Origin: Ascidiaceihabitans sp047624005
GTDB lineage: Bacteria > Pseudomonadota > Alphaproteobacteria > Rhodobacterales > Rhodobacteraceae
DNA length: 64,000 nucleotides
Direction of reading: 5' to 3'
NCBI GenBank assembly: GCA_047624005.1
Contig: JBLHPE010000009.1
Coordinates: forward strand, 3,888-67,887
Shown here piece by piece: positions 8,331 through 17,905 of the stretch; position 1 is the stretch's first letter; the number at the start of each line of letters is the position of its first letter. The position numbers and the translations under genes were made by a program. The notes beneath the pieces were generated by a model. That model saw nothing but the letters and a program-made list of their open reading frames with translations. It did not search any database and was not told the DNA's origin.

Positions 8331-10286
8331 TTGAAAAAGCTACTAATCACCGTTGCTGCCCTTAGCGTTATTCTTTTGGGGGCCGTATTGTTTATCACCA
8401 AAGACACAGGTCCAACGCACCCCGTGCTTCGCGCTATAGATTTACCACCTTTGATCCCAACGCGTGCTTTTTATGCGGACCCCCGCTCCGCGTTGGGCTA
8501 TGTGGCATCCAGTGATGGAAAGTTTGTATCGTTCGAAAAAGCAAGTTTGACTGGACGAAGTATCGTCATCAAAAACCTAGCTACAAACGATGAAATCGCC
8601 GAATTCCCAATCGGATTAGGCAATATCCGTTGGCACCCAACAAAGCCATTGTTGCGTTTTATCTTTGAGGGAAATGATTGGGAGGCTGATCCACTCGCCC
8701 CCGCCCGCGAAAACTGGAAACGCACCAGTCCGGTTCGCTTGTCTGGTGGTTGGTTTAAAAATCAATTTGCAGAAGATGACGAACAGGGCATCCTAACTTG
8801 GGGCAAAGCCAACGCGCGTGACGTAGGGAACATGTGGGTGGTTTCCCAAGACGGGCTTTCCGCGGAAAAGGTCGCTCAGGGCAACGCCGATACGCAGTAT
8901 TGGGTGTTTGATCACCACACGCCAGTATTGCGCATGGACAGCCTTGATCCCGCAACAACGCGTGTATTTCGCAAGGTGGGTGAAGATTGGGTGAAACTGG
9001 TTGATATCGATTTAGGTGACGATTTCTACCCGATGTTTATCAAGCCAGATGGCAGCTTGGTTGCACGCTCTGCACGGGGCCGCGACAAGACTGCATTGGT
9101 CAATTTCGATATCACAACGGGTCAAGAAACAGTGTTGGTTGCGAACCCAAACGCAAATATTGCTGGAACAACCTTTCTAACGTTGTCCGGAGAACCCGAC
9201 ATTTTGCGAATGGGGACCGACAGTCTGGAACGCGTGGCATTAACGCCAAGGGGCCAGGTTTTCTTGGACATCCTCGACCAATTTCCGCAGCCCGTTTCAC
9301 TGGGGTTTACATCGCAAACTGCGTCGGGGCGCTATGTCACGCAGGCATTGTCTAGTCAAAGCAAGTCCTACGTTCACTTATTGATCGACCTGCAGGAAAA
9401 ATCTTATGTCACATTGGGCGAATACCATTTCCGTCGTTTCAAAGACCATCTGGTCCAAGAGCAAGCCGTCACATTTCAAGCCCGTGATGGCTTGAAAATC
9501 CCCGCGATCCTGACGATGCCCGAAGGTGTCACCAACCCAATTCCGTTTGTGGTTTATATTCACGGAGGGCCTGCCGGGCAAACCGACCTTGGGTACGACC
9601 ATGGCACCCTGTTCCTTGTTAATCGCGGCTACGGCGTATTGTCTGTGAACTTTCGCGGCTCCACAGGGTTTGGAAAAGCGTTCCAAGCCAAAGGGTTCAG
9701 AGAATTTGGCCGCGCGATGCAAGACGATATTGCGGATGCAGCCCAATGGCTGGGCGATGAAGGCATGGCGGACAAAAATGCACTGGGTGTAATGGGCACC
9801 AGCTATGGCGGGTATTCGGCAGCTTTGGCCATGACCCGTGATCCAGAACTGTTCAACGCAGCTATTGTCGAATTCCCGATGTTAGATGTGGAATACCAAT
9901 CAAAGTATCATCCCGGCTTCTGGGAAAGCGGTCTGGATGGGTGGTGGCGCTATTTTGGCAAGCCCGATATCCCTGCTGACCTTGAATTGATGCGAACTTT
10001 TTCGCCGTCAAATCTAGTTGAAGACCTACATGGACCCATTTTGTTAATAGGCGGAATGCGAGACGAGATTACGTCCGTGCAACAAGCAAAGGACTTTGAA
10101 GCCGCCGCTGTTTTGGCTGGCAAGGATATTGAGGCGCATTATTTTCCCGATGCAGGCCACGGCGTTCACACGTGGAGAGATAGGTTGCGGCGCGCGCGAT
10201 TGCTCGAAGATTTCTTGGCAAAGCAGCTGGGTGGGCGCACAGGCGGCTTTGAACTTGTGGAACAAGCACCGGCCTTTATCGACTGA
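8331..10286 (+). CDS. S9-family serine peptidase (prolyl oligopeptidase / acylaminoacyl peptidase type)
   Basis: The C-terminal alpha/beta-hydrolase domain holds the full triad: serine near 491 in GTSYGGYSA, aspartate near 578 in GGMRDEIT, and histidine near 610 in DAGHGVHTW. The N-terminal half has beta-propeller character. TTG at 8331 is chosen over TTG 8301 because AAGGA lies 9 bases upstream and the product then begins MKKLLITVAALSV, a signal peptide or membrane anchor. It therefore probably works in the periplasm on short peptides. The gene is followed by a LysR regulator after about 90 bases; co-regulation is not evident. Confidence 0.88.
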   Translation: MKKLLITVAALSVILLGAVLFITKDTGPTHPVLRAIDLPPLIPTRAFYADPRSALGYVASSDGKFVSFEKASLTGRSIVIKNLATNDEIAEFPIGLGNIRWHPTKPLLRFIFEGNDWEADPLAPARENWKRTSPVRLSGGWFKNQFAEDDEQGILTWGKANARDVGNMWVVSQDGLSAEKVAQGNADTQYWVFDHHTPVLRMDSLDPATTRVFRKVGEDWVKLVDIDLGDDFYPMFIKPDGSLVARSARGRDKTALVNFDITTGQETVLVANPNANIAGTTFLTLSGEPDILRMGTDSLERVALTPRGQVFLDILDQFPQPVSLGFTSQTASGRYVTQALSSQSKSYVHLLIDLQEKSYVTLGEYHFRRFKDHLVQEQAVTFQARDGLKIPAILTMPEGVTNPIPFVVYIHGGPAGQTDLGYDHGTLFLVNRGYGVLSVNFRGSTGFGKAFQAKGFREFGRAMQDDIADAAQWLGDEGMADKNALGVMGTSYGGYSAALAMTRDPELFNAAIVEFPMLDVEYQSKYHPGFWESGLDGWWRYFGKPDIPADLELMRTFSPSNLVEDLHGPILLIGGMRDEITSVQQAKDFEAAAVLAGKDIEAHYFPDAGHGVHTWRDRLRRARLLEDFLAKQLGGRTGGFELVEQAPAFID

Positions 10287-10378
10287 TTGCAGCGCGGAAA
10301 AAGCATTTGATCCAAGACCGACTTTAGCGTTCTAGTTTATTGGTTTGCCACTCAGTCGATCCAATATATGGATGGGCT

Positions 10379-11257
10379 ATGACCTTTGATCAGATAAAAA
10401 CATTTTTGTGGGTGGCACGGCTTGGCGGTTTTCGCAAAGCTGCCGAACGGTTGAACCTTTCTCAACCCGCTGTCTCGACCCGAATTTCAAACCTAGAACA
10501 CGAGCTTCGTGTGCCATTGTTTGAACGCGGCCCTGGTGTGCTGGTGCTGACCAAACATGGCACATTGTTGCTGTCATACGCTGAACAAATGCTGTTCGTA
10601 GAAGAAGAGATAAAACAACGTGTCGCCAATCCGTCCGAGGCTGAAGGTCTGTTCCGCGTTGGTGCATCAGAAACAATTGCCCAAGCGTGGCTGCCAGAGT
10701 TCCTTAAGGCGTTCAGCGAACAATATCCGCGTGTGAACGTGGATCTGACTGTGGATATATCTCTGAACCTCAGAACCTCACTTTTAGAACGTAAATTGGA
10801 TTTAGCCTTTTTGATGGGCCCGGTGTCTGAGTATTCTGTTGAAAACGTGGCGCTACCACCTTTCGATTTGCATTGGTATCGCTCTGCCTCAAACCCACAA
10901 ACTGACTTAAGTGCTATTCCTGTCATTTCGTATTCCAGTAAAACGCGGCCTTATCGCGAGCTCATGTCTGAACTTTCCCGCCGAATTGGTCCCAATGTCA
11001 GGGTCTTTGCCTCTGCATCCTTATCGGCCAGTTTAAAGATGATAGCCGCAGGAATCGCTGTCGGCCCTTACCCCAGAACATTGGCAAATGATTTTTTGGC
11101 ATCAGGTCAGATCGTCGAATTTGATCCGGGATTAGACCCTCAACCTTTGGAATTTACAGCGTCGTATTTGTCAGAACCACGCAGCTTTCTTGTTGAAAAC
11201 AGTGCAGAAATTGCCCGTGCAGTTGCGTTAGAATGGGATAAGTCACACCCTCGGTGA
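10379..11257 (+). CDS. LysR-family transcriptional regulator
   Basis: The product begins with a standard LysR winged helix (MTFDQIKTFLWVARLGGF, then AAERLNLSQPAVSTRISNLE) followed by a substrate-binding domain. ATG 10379 is chosen because the family domain starts right there; an upstream TTG-led extension has no domain content. It is followed on the same strand by a DUF1445 enzyme and a TRAP transporter, separated by a dyad-rich 80-base gap. It is the likely regulator of that operon, sensing the transported acid or a metabolite. Confidence 0.88.
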   Translation: MTFDQIKTFLWVARLGGFRKAAERLNLSQPAVSTRISNLEHELRVPLFERGPGVLVLTKHGTLLLSYAEQMLFVEEEIKQRVANPSEAEGLFRVGASETIAQAWLPEFLKAFSEQYPRVNVDLTVDISLNLRTSLLERKLDLAFLMGPVSEYSVENVALPPFDLHWYRSASNPQTDLSAIPVISYSSKTRPYRELMSELSRRIGPNVRVFASASLSASLKMIAAGIAVGPYPRTLANDFLASGQIVEFDPGLDPQPLEFTASYLSEPRSFLVENSAEIARAVALEWDKSHPR

Positions 11258-11261
11258 CTTT

Positions 11262-11299
11262 CAAATTATCTATCACAAGTGATATAAAATGATAATTTG
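11262..11299. promoter_or_regulatory. Nested dyads upstream of the DUF1445-TRAP operon
   Basis: CAAATTATC at 11262-11270 pairs with GATAATTTG at 11291-11299. Inside them TATCAC-AA-GTGATA spans 11271-11284. The sequence is very AT-rich and lies 39-76 bases before the DUF1445 start. It is a good candidate for the LysR binding site, although a hairpin ending the lysR transcript is also possible. Confidence 0.45.
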
Positions 11300-11337
11300 C
11301 ATGAATATGTAAGCCTATGTGATGCTTGGAAAACATC

Positions 11338-12177
11338 ATGGAAGTTGCACGTATGGCCCAAAATTCCGTTTCTCATTCAGACCTAAAAGCGACCTCGGCT
11401 GAACAGGTACGCGCGGCGATAAGAAGTGGAGCTTATGATGGGCATACGGCTGGCTTGGCTGCAGGTAAGCTGCAATGCAACTTGGCAATCCTTCCCGAAC
11501 GATATGCGCTGGATTTCCTGCGGTTCTGCCAACGTAACCCCAAGCCCTGCCCTGTCGTGGGCATCGGTGACAGCGGCGTTCCGTATCTTCCTACACTTGG
11601 GAATGACATCGACATTCGCAGTGATGTTTCCAAATATCGGGTGTTTCGCGACGGCACATTCAGTGATGAAGTCACCGACATAGCGGATATCTGGTCAGAC
11701 GATTTAGTCACTGTTGCCCTTGGCTGTTCTTTCACCTTTGAGAACGCATTGTTGCGCAATGGCATCCCCGTACGCCACATCGAGTCTGGTCTAAACGTTC
11801 CAATGTTTCGCACCAACATCGACCTGACGCCTGCTGGTCAATTCTCCGGTCAAATGGTGGTCACTATGCGTCCCATTCCAGCAGCCCAAGTCGAACAGGC
11901 GCGCGAGATTAGCAGCCGTTTCCCCCAAGCCCACGGCACACCGATCGCTGTGGGCGACCCTGCCCAAATTGGAATCAGCGACCTAGGCCAGCCTGATTGG
12001 GGCGACGCGGTAGAGATCAAAACAGGCGAAGTTCCCGTCTACTGGGCTTGCGGCGTCACCCCACAAAATGTCCTTTTAGACGCCAAATTGCCGATCTGCA
12101 TCACCCATTCACCGGGCCACATGCTGATCTCAGACGTCGCCGAAGACGCCGAAACAACAATCCTTACAAAAAAATAA
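11338..12177 (+). CDS. DUF1445 / YcsI-type putative hydro-lyase (D-glutamate cyclase family)
   Basis: The roughly 280-residue product carries hallmarks of the DUF1445 family: PVVGIGDSG near residue 75, the CSFTFENALL segment, and the closing PICITHSPGHMLISD motif. Family members include D-glutamate cyclase, which forms 5-oxo-D-proline, and uncharacterised hydro-lyases. It starts a unit with a TRAP transporter 25 bases downstream, so the transported acid is probably its substrate or product. ATG 11338 has a GGAAAA site upstream; ATG 11353 with GGAAG is an equal alternative. The exact reaction here is not proven by sequence. Confidence 0.75.
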   Translation: MEVARMAQNSVSHSDLKATSAEQVRAAIRSGAYDGHTAGLAAGKLQCNLAILPERYALDFLRFCQRNPKPCPVVGIGDSGVPYLPTLGNDIDIRSDVSKYRVFRDGTFSDEVTDIADIWSDDLVTVALGCSFTFENALLRNGIPVRHIESGLNVPMFRTNIDLTPAGQFSGQMVVTMRPIPAAQVEQAREISSRFPQAHGTPIAVGDPAQIGISDLGQPDWGDAVEIKTGEVPVYWACGVTPQNVLLDAKLPICITHSPGHMLISDVAEDAETTILTKK

Positions 12178-12202
12178 ATCTAACCAACATGGAGTACTAA
12201 AA

Positions 12203-13234
12203 ATGAGAAAATCACTTGCAGCACTTATCGCAACAACAGCGTTCGCAGCCCCAGCGTTTGCTGAAAACCTAGCTGTTGTGGGAAGCTGGTCCAGCCTACC
12301 CCTTCACAAACAATATGAGGCACCATTTTGGGGCACAACGTTGCCAGAAGCATCCGGTGGCGACTTGACCGTTGAGTTGACGACACACAACCAAATGAGC
12401 CTGGGCCTTGGCGATATCTACCCCCTTCTTGGCCAAGGTGTGTACGACGTTGCAATGACAGTGGCAGACTATGCCGTGTCCGATGCCCCAGAACTTGAAG
12501 GCCTTGATGTGCCATTGTTGGCGCTTACAGCCGATGAGGCCCGTGCGATGGTTGATGCGGCCCGTCCAATGGTGTCAGACATCTACCGTGATCGTTTCAA
12601 CTCCCACGTATTGGCGATCGCGCCATACCCACCACAGGTCGTTTTCTGCAACCACGAGATTACCAATCTTAGCGATCTAGAAGGTCTAAAAATCCGCGCA
12701 TCTGGCCGTATGACAGCCAAATTGCTTGAAGCACTTGGTGCTGAAGGCGTGAATGTTTCCTTCTCAGAAGTGCCCGGTGCCTTGCAAAAAGGCGTTGTTG
12801 ATTGCGCCGTTACAGGTGCCGGTTCTGGTTACAGCGCTGGCTGGTGGGAAGTGTCCACACACCTGATGCCAATCCCACTTGGTGGTTGGGATCCAGTTGT
12901 GACCGCGATCAACATGGACAAGTGGAACAGCCTTGATGCCAAAACCCAAGAGTTGATTTCCACACAGGTTTCTTCCGGCTTTGAAGAACCGGCATGGGCC
13001 AGCGCACAAGACGCATTGGTCAACGACATCGCATGCCTGACGGGCAACGGCGACTGCCCGTCAGGCGACGCACGTTCCATGACATTGGTTGAAGTCAGCG
13101 ATGAAGACTTTGCCCGTGCCCGTGATATCCTGACAGGTGAAGTTCTACCTGAATGGGCGGAACGCGCTGGTGCCGAATGGGCCGCACGTTGGAATGATAG
13201 CGTTGGCAAAGCCGTCGGCGTAACAATCAACTAA
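12203..13234 (+). CDS. TRAP transporter solute-binding protein (DctP type)
   Basis: The 343-residue product has a clear signal peptide cut after AFA near residue 20. It contains the DctP family segment LEGLKIRASGR near residue 155, in which the conserved arginine contacts the carboxylate of the ligand. It delivers an organic acid to the membrane permeases encoded just downstream. Two cysteine-containing segments (VVFCNHE and DIACLTGNGDCPSG) could form disulfides. The ligand is unknown; the DUF1445 neighbour suggests an amino-acid-derived acid such as 5-oxoproline or D-glutamate. Confidence 0.9.
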   Translation: MRKSLAALIATTAFAAPAFAENLAVVGSWSSLPLHKQYEAPFWGTTLPEASGGDLTVELTTHNQMSLGLGDIYPLLGQGVYDVAMTVADYAVSDAPELEGLDVPLLALTADEARAMVDAARPMVSDIYRDRFNSHVLAIAPYPPQVVFCNHEITNLSDLEGLKIRASGRMTAKLLEALGAEGVNVSFSEVPGALQKGVVDCAVTGAGSGYSAGWWEVSTHLMPIPLGGWDPVVTAINMDKWNSLDAKTQELISTQVSSGFEEPAWASAQDALVNDIACLTGNGDCPSGDARSMTLVEVSDEDFARARDILTGEVLPEWAERAGAEWAARWNDSVGKAVGVTIN

Positions 13235-13262
13235 GACTGAAAAATCAAGGGACGTACCGATT

Positions 13263-13811
13263 ATGGAACTCACGATGATGCACAGACTGCGGGTAATAAA
13301 CAAAGGCGTCGCCCTTATTGTCGGCTTTGGCTTGTTACTTTGCGCAGCTTTTGTGCTGACAGATATCATCATGCGCCAGATCGGTTCGTCCCTTGGCGGC
13401 ACTGAAGAGATCGCGGGCTACGCTATGGCGCTCGCGACCTCATGGGGTATGTCCTATACCCTTCTTGAACTAGGACACGTCCGGATCGACCTGTTGCGCA
13501 GTCGCGTCCACAGCTTTGGACGTGCCTTGTTTGATGTCTTTTCTATGATTGTAATGTCCGGTGTGATCATCACAATCGCAATCAAAGCGTGGCCTGTTGT
13601 TGAACGCTCTATCAAGAACGGATCAACGGCCAATACCCCCCTTGAGACACCGCTGCTCTGGGTCCATCTGCCATGGTTCGCAGGCTGGGTTTGGTTTGCA
13701 CTGATGTCCACATTGACTACGCTTGCAGCCCTCAGCTTGGTCCTGAAACGTCGCCACGAAGAAACTGAACAATTCGCTGGTGCCTTCGCCGAGCAGGAGA
13801 CACTGCAATGA
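13263..13811 (+). CDS. TRAP transporter small permease (DctQ type)
   Basis: The 182-residue product has four membrane segments and the DctQ pattern (TDIIMRQIGSSLGGTEEIAGY near residues 36-57, then LRSRVHSF after a LGHVRID motif). It forms the membrane complex with the large permease, whose ATG overlaps its stop by 4 bases (ATGA). It is placed between the binding protein and DctM genes, as usual. Confidence 0.9.
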   Translation: MELTMMHRLRVINKGVALIVGFGLLLCAAFVLTDIIMRQIGSSLGGTEEIAGYAMALATSWGMSYTLLELGHVRIDLLRSRVHSFGRALFDVFSMIVMSGVIITIAIKAWPVVERSIKNGSTANTPLETPLLWVHLPWFAGWVWFALMSTLTTLAALSLVLKRRHEETEQFAGAFAEQETLQ

Positions 13812-15091
13812 TCGTTTATGTGTCCGCTGGCCTACTTGGCCTCTTAGCCCTGTCCATTCCCGTAGGCATCGTTCTGTTCCTGCTTGGCTTTGGGATTGAT
13901 GCGTTTTTTTCGAGCTTTCCACTGACGCGCGGTTTGGGCAATATGGTTTGGTCTTCTTCTAATTCTGCGACGCTGATCGCCATCCCGTTCTTCGTGTTGC
14001 TCGGCGAAATCCTTGTCCGCAGTGGCGTGGCCAACCGCACTTACGCGGCGCTAGATCGCTGGGTGTCATGGATGCCAGGTGGTTTAGTCCACGCAAACAT
14101 CGCAACCGCCACAATGTTTTCGGCCACATCAGGATCATCCGTCGCAACTGCTGCCACCGTCGCAACTGTGGCCATGCCCCAAGCCGAAAAGCTGGGGTAC
14201 GATCCAAAACTATTCTCAGGTGCTATCGCCGCAGGTGGTACGCTTGGGATCATGATCCCGCCCTCTATCAACCTGATCGTTTATGGCTTTCTTACCCAAT
14301 CCTCGATCCCGCAGCTGTTCCTTGCTGGCTTAATTCCAGGACTGGCATTGGCCGTTGCCTTTATGGTCGTGACCATGATCATCTGCCTGATCCGTCCTGA
14401 TTTGGGTGGTGTACGCCGGACCTTCCCATTCCCGCAAATGTTACGCGCGTTGGTCGATCTTATCCCGATCCTATTGCTGTTCGGATTGATCGTCGGCACC
14501 ATCTATCTGGGCTGGGCCACCCCAACAGAAGCCGCCGCCGTCGGCGTCGCAGGCGCACTGTTGATCGCCTTAGCCTTTGGTGGCGTCTCATGGTCAATGC
14601 TGACCCAAAGCCTGACGGGCACCGTAAAAATCACGTCAATGATCATGCTGATCGTTATAGGGGCATCATTCTTAAATTTCACACTCGCCTCCGCAGGTTT
14701 GGGCCGCGAGCTGACCGCATTCATGGAAGGGCTTGGCCTAACACCATTCAAGACCATTATGGTCGTGGTTGTCCTATACATCGTGCTGGGGTTCTTCATT
14801 GAAACGCTGTCGCTTATGGTCGTCACCATCCCGATCATTGTGCCGCTGGTCATTGCCCAAGGGTATGATGTGATCTGGTTCGGGATCTTAATGATTGTGC
14901 TGATCGAAATGGCGTTGATCACCCCACCCGTAGGTTTAAATTTGTACGTTGTTCAAGGGGCGCGAAAGTCAGGTAGCCTGAACGAAGTTATGCTAGGCGC
15001 AATCCCTTATTGCCTGACAATGTTGGCAATGGCTTTCTTGTTGATCGCATTTCCGAGCATTGCATTGTTCCTGCCAAACGCGTTGCAATAG
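13808..15091 (+). CDS. TRAP transporter large permease (DctM type)
   Basis: The 427-residue protein has about 12 hydrophobic segments and DctM hallmarks, including the SGSSVATAATV region near residues 112-122, AAGGTLGIMIPPSI near 140-153, and a late ITPPVGLNLYV motif near 375. It is the sodium-driven transport channel of the tripartite system. The three TRAP genes are complete and in the standard P-Q-M order. A hairpin about 40 bases after the stop may end the transcript. Confidence 0.93.
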   Translation: MIVYVSAGLLGLLALSIPVGIVLFLLGFGIDAFFSSFPLTRGLGNMVWSSSNSATLIAIPFFVLLGEILVRSGVANRTYAALDRWVSWMPGGLVHANIATATMFSATSGSSVATAATVATVAMPQAEKLGYDPKLFSGAIAAGGTLGIMIPPSINLIVYGFLTQSSIPQLFLAGLIPGLALAVAFMVVTMIICLIRPDLGGVRRTFPFPQMLRALVDLIPILLLFGLIVGTIYLGWATPTEAAAVGVAGALLIALAFGGVSWSMLTQSLTGTVKITSMIMLIVIGASFLNFTLASAGLGRELTAFMEGLGLTPFKTIMVVVVLYIVLGFFIETLSLMVVTIPIIVPLVIAQGYDVIWFGILMIVLIEMALITPPVGLNLYVVQGARKSGSLNEVMLGAIPYCLTMLAMAFLLIAFPSIALFLPNALQ

Positions 15092-15631
15092 GGCCAAGGT
15101 CCCGACACGGTACAAACTAAATCTACACGACTATGCGGCACCTGATTATGTGCTGCATAGTCATAATTTCTGTGACTTTCCGCCAAGATATTAGCATGGC
15201 GTTTCGTGGTCCGTCGTAACTTCCAGCATGTAATAGCTACAGTAAAAGCCGATTACCTTTTTGGCCTAGCGGCGATTAAGCGGCGCAGGCGAACGTCCAT
15301 TATCCAGAGTTTTCTCGTATGAAAATTAGTAAATATTGAGGCGATTGAACGCTTATGTGACACACCGCAATGGAAAAACACCGTGGCATCGGTTAAAAGA
15401 TGCACACAAGTCTGTAATCATTGCAGCATCCAACACGCGCTGACTTGGAACTGCCGATCATTCCCACGATGGCCTCTTTCTATTCAACTGTTTCCCACGG
15501 ACAATTTCTTTAGATACATCTTTATGTGAATGAAAAGTCAATGTTCTGCTATGAGAGGCTTATCTGACGAAAAACCTTGTTTCTAAGACGCCGAAATACA
15601 ATCAGTCTTCAACACCAAAAAAGGAAATGAA
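15092..15631. other. 540-base gene-free stretch after the TRAP operon
   Basis: No open frame with coding character is seen on either strand. It contains the stem-loop at 15129-15162 and then unstructured AT-rich sequence that should hold the promoter of the small secreted protein gene at 15632. An unannotated small RNA cannot be excluded. Confidence 0.6.
15129..15162 (+). terminator. Stem-loop, probable transcript end of the TRAP operon
   Basis: GACTATGCGGCAC and GTGCTGCATAGTC form a 13-base stem with one mismatch around an 8-base loop, 38 bases after the dctM-type stop. The following ATAATTTCTG has only a weak T-tract, so termination may be inefficient. Confidence 0.5.
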
Positions 15632-15955
15632 ATGAAGTTCAAATTCTTTACCTTAACAATAATTTTTTCTCTTTTTGCTTCGATTGCCACGGCCGAAATG
15701 ATTGTCATCAATGGTAGATATTCTGTCGCAAAAGACTCAGTTCGCGGATACTTTTATCGCCAATCTAATAAACAAACAGTTTTTGACGTCAGGTGGAGCG
15801 ACTGGTCAACCCAGTACAAGTGTCAAGATATCTATGACGACACCAAAGTCATGGCCGCGTCCCTAAATTTGGCGATACAAATAGGAGAGGCCCGCTCGTT
15901 AGACTTCAAAGAATATCTGGCCAGTCAGGGTTTTGAAGGCTGCTCAAAATTTTAG
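15632..15955 (+). CDS. Small secreted protein of unknown function
   Basis: The 107-residue product has a strong signal peptide (KFKFFTLTIIFSLFASIATA-EM). The mature part of about 85 residues is polar and has two cysteines that could pair. The ATG is preceded by AAGGAAATGAA, an excellent ribosome site. I do not recognise the family. It stands alone in a long intergenic area with base use slightly more AT-rich than its neighbours, which may indicate a young or transferred gene. Confidence 0.65.
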   Translation: MKFKFFTLTIIFSLFASIATAEMIVINGRYSVAKDSVRGYFYRQSNKQTVFDVRWSDWSTQYKCQDIYDDTKVMAASLNLAIQIGEARSLDFKEYLASQGFEGCSKF

Positions 15956-16228
15956 ATCGGAGCAAGATATTTCAAAGATATCCTTTCCTCCAATAGTCGT
16001 GTCTTGAGGCATCAAGGAGTTGGAACTGGGAAGTTTTCCTCCAAATTCCCCTTTTGTTTTCAATGACAAATTTTCATTATTTCGATGTGCACGGCTTTGA
16101 ATCTCGGTGGGTACTGTTTGCTGAGAGCGTATTTTGCAATGTCGTGCATACCCGACTGCAAAATTTCGACCCACGCCGGTGAATCCCATTGGAACTGGCA
16201 AAGTGTTCTCGTCTTCGTTGGCTATGCT

Positions 16229-17563
16229 TCACATCCGATAAATTTCGATTTGGCCAGTGCGACCGCGTAAGTCTATTTTGCCATCGGGTGTAAGCTTGGC
16301 AAGATCTTCAGCGTCAAGCGAATAGCCTTCAGCAATAGCCGCCTCAACCAAAGCGCGGCTGACCAACCCCCTGCATCCAACCTGTCTTGTTGCACTTTCC
16401 AAGCGGCTGGCAATATTCACTGTGTCACCCAGAACAGCAAACTCAAGTCGATCCTTGCTGCCGATATTGCCGATCACCACTGGCCCATAGTGTACGCCAA
16501 CGGCAAGACGCAAATTTCGGCCTTCGCCGGCCTTGCGATTTTTTTGCCAACGATCGAAAGCTTCGGTCATTTCAACAATAGCCCCAAGCGCATTGGAGGC
16601 ATCCGTGTCGCTGGGTTCTGGCGTTCCAAATGTGGCCATCAATCCATCACCGATAAACTTATCCAGTGTCCCGTTGTGACGAAAAACCACCTCCGCCAGA
16701 AGGCCATGTATCTCCCGCAGTAGGTCGATGGTTTCGCGCGGCGTATGCTTTTCCGACCAAGCTGTGAAAGCCACAAGATCAGCAAATAAAACTGCTGCGT
16801 TATGTTCGCTAGGGTTTGAGAAAGGATCCGTTCGATCTGCAAGCAACTGGGCCGTTTTCTGAGGGAAATAACGGCCCAGATTTGCACGTTCTTGGGCAAG
16901 CCGTGCTTGACGCAAAGCCACTGCGCGGGACCGCGCCACTGCCAGCGCCAGCAGCCCCGCTACGATCAGTAAAACGACAACTTCTTGTGCCCTGACGCCA
17001 ATATCGATGAAAGTTGGTTGAGACTGAGCCGTCATTGCGGCAGCCATACCGGTTTCCGTGCCTAGCTGCCAAACCGTATCAGGCATATTCAGCAACCAAC
17101 CTATGCCAAAAATCCAGCTGAACGCAGCCGAAATGCCGCCCCATAAAACCAATCGTGGCTGATAAACATAGGCCAGACCCGCAAGCAGAATGAAAAAATA
17201 GACAAACGTTCCAAAGCGCAGGATAAATTGGGGTGGGTAGTCCAATGGTACCAACGGGTTGGGGTAGATAACCGTGAAGGCCAAAAGCATGAAATCTGCG
17301 GATACAAAGGCATATTGATGCCACGGCTTACCCCAGTTCGATTTGGCAACCAATCAGGCGATCCACCCCAGCACAGCGAATAGAAACAACAAGGCATAGG
17401 TCAGAAGTGGGCCGGGCCATGGGGTTAAATAGGTGACCAGCGGTGCGATCAAGATAAGCGCAATGGTCCTGCCGATAACGGCTGACCTGTGCGCGGCCAG
17501 TTCTTCCGAGCGGAGCGAATGCGCGGCCTCCAAATGAGGGGTATCCGTGTTGGGGGAAATCAA
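16229..17563 (-). pseudogene. Membrane-anchored class III adenylate/guanylate cyclase, interrupted by in-frame TGA
   Basis: Two open frames lie in the same frame and are separated only by TGA at 17354-17356 (codon 70 from the TTG start at 17563, which has AGAGG 7 bases upstream). Joined, they give about 444 residues: several membrane segments, then a class III cyclase domain with metal-binding aspartates in VLFADLVAFT and DKFIGDGLMATFG and the substrate segment GDTVNIASRLE. The hydrophobic sequence runs smoothly across the stop (FAVLGWIA, stop, LVAKSNWGKPW), so the stop falls inside the membrane domain. The catalytic domain is undamaged. Either the gene is a recent pseudogene, the downstream part is made from an internal TTG, or the base is a sequencing error. 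Confidence 0.75.
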
Positions 17564-17905
17564 ATGGTGACCTCTGCATTGGGCTTTTCGTGATGCTAGC
17601 ACGTGATCAATCGGAGTACAGGCCGTGTTTTAATACAATACTGGTTAAGGTTGGCGTTAGTTCAATTTTTTGGCGAAGACATGACAAACCAACAAGCACC
17701 CAAATGGATGCGGCATCCCTGTTTAGAAAGAACAAAAATCAAGGCGTTCTTTGAGCAGTTCAGCTGGTGTATACTTTTGAGAAAAGCGACCATTGGTGCA
17801 CCTGTATTGAAGGTAATTTCCCAACTCGACACACCAACTTTCAGCAATGCAGATAACGTCTGCTTCGAGCAACAGATCCAATTACTTGATAAAGTTAACT
17901 GCGGC
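17564..17905. other. Intergenic stretch without a convincing gene
   Basis: A plus-strand frame starting at GTG 17603 covers this stretch but has no family features and runs into the antisense of the MATE gene. The sequence next to 17563 should hold the cyclase promoter. I see nothing else. Confidence 0.55.
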
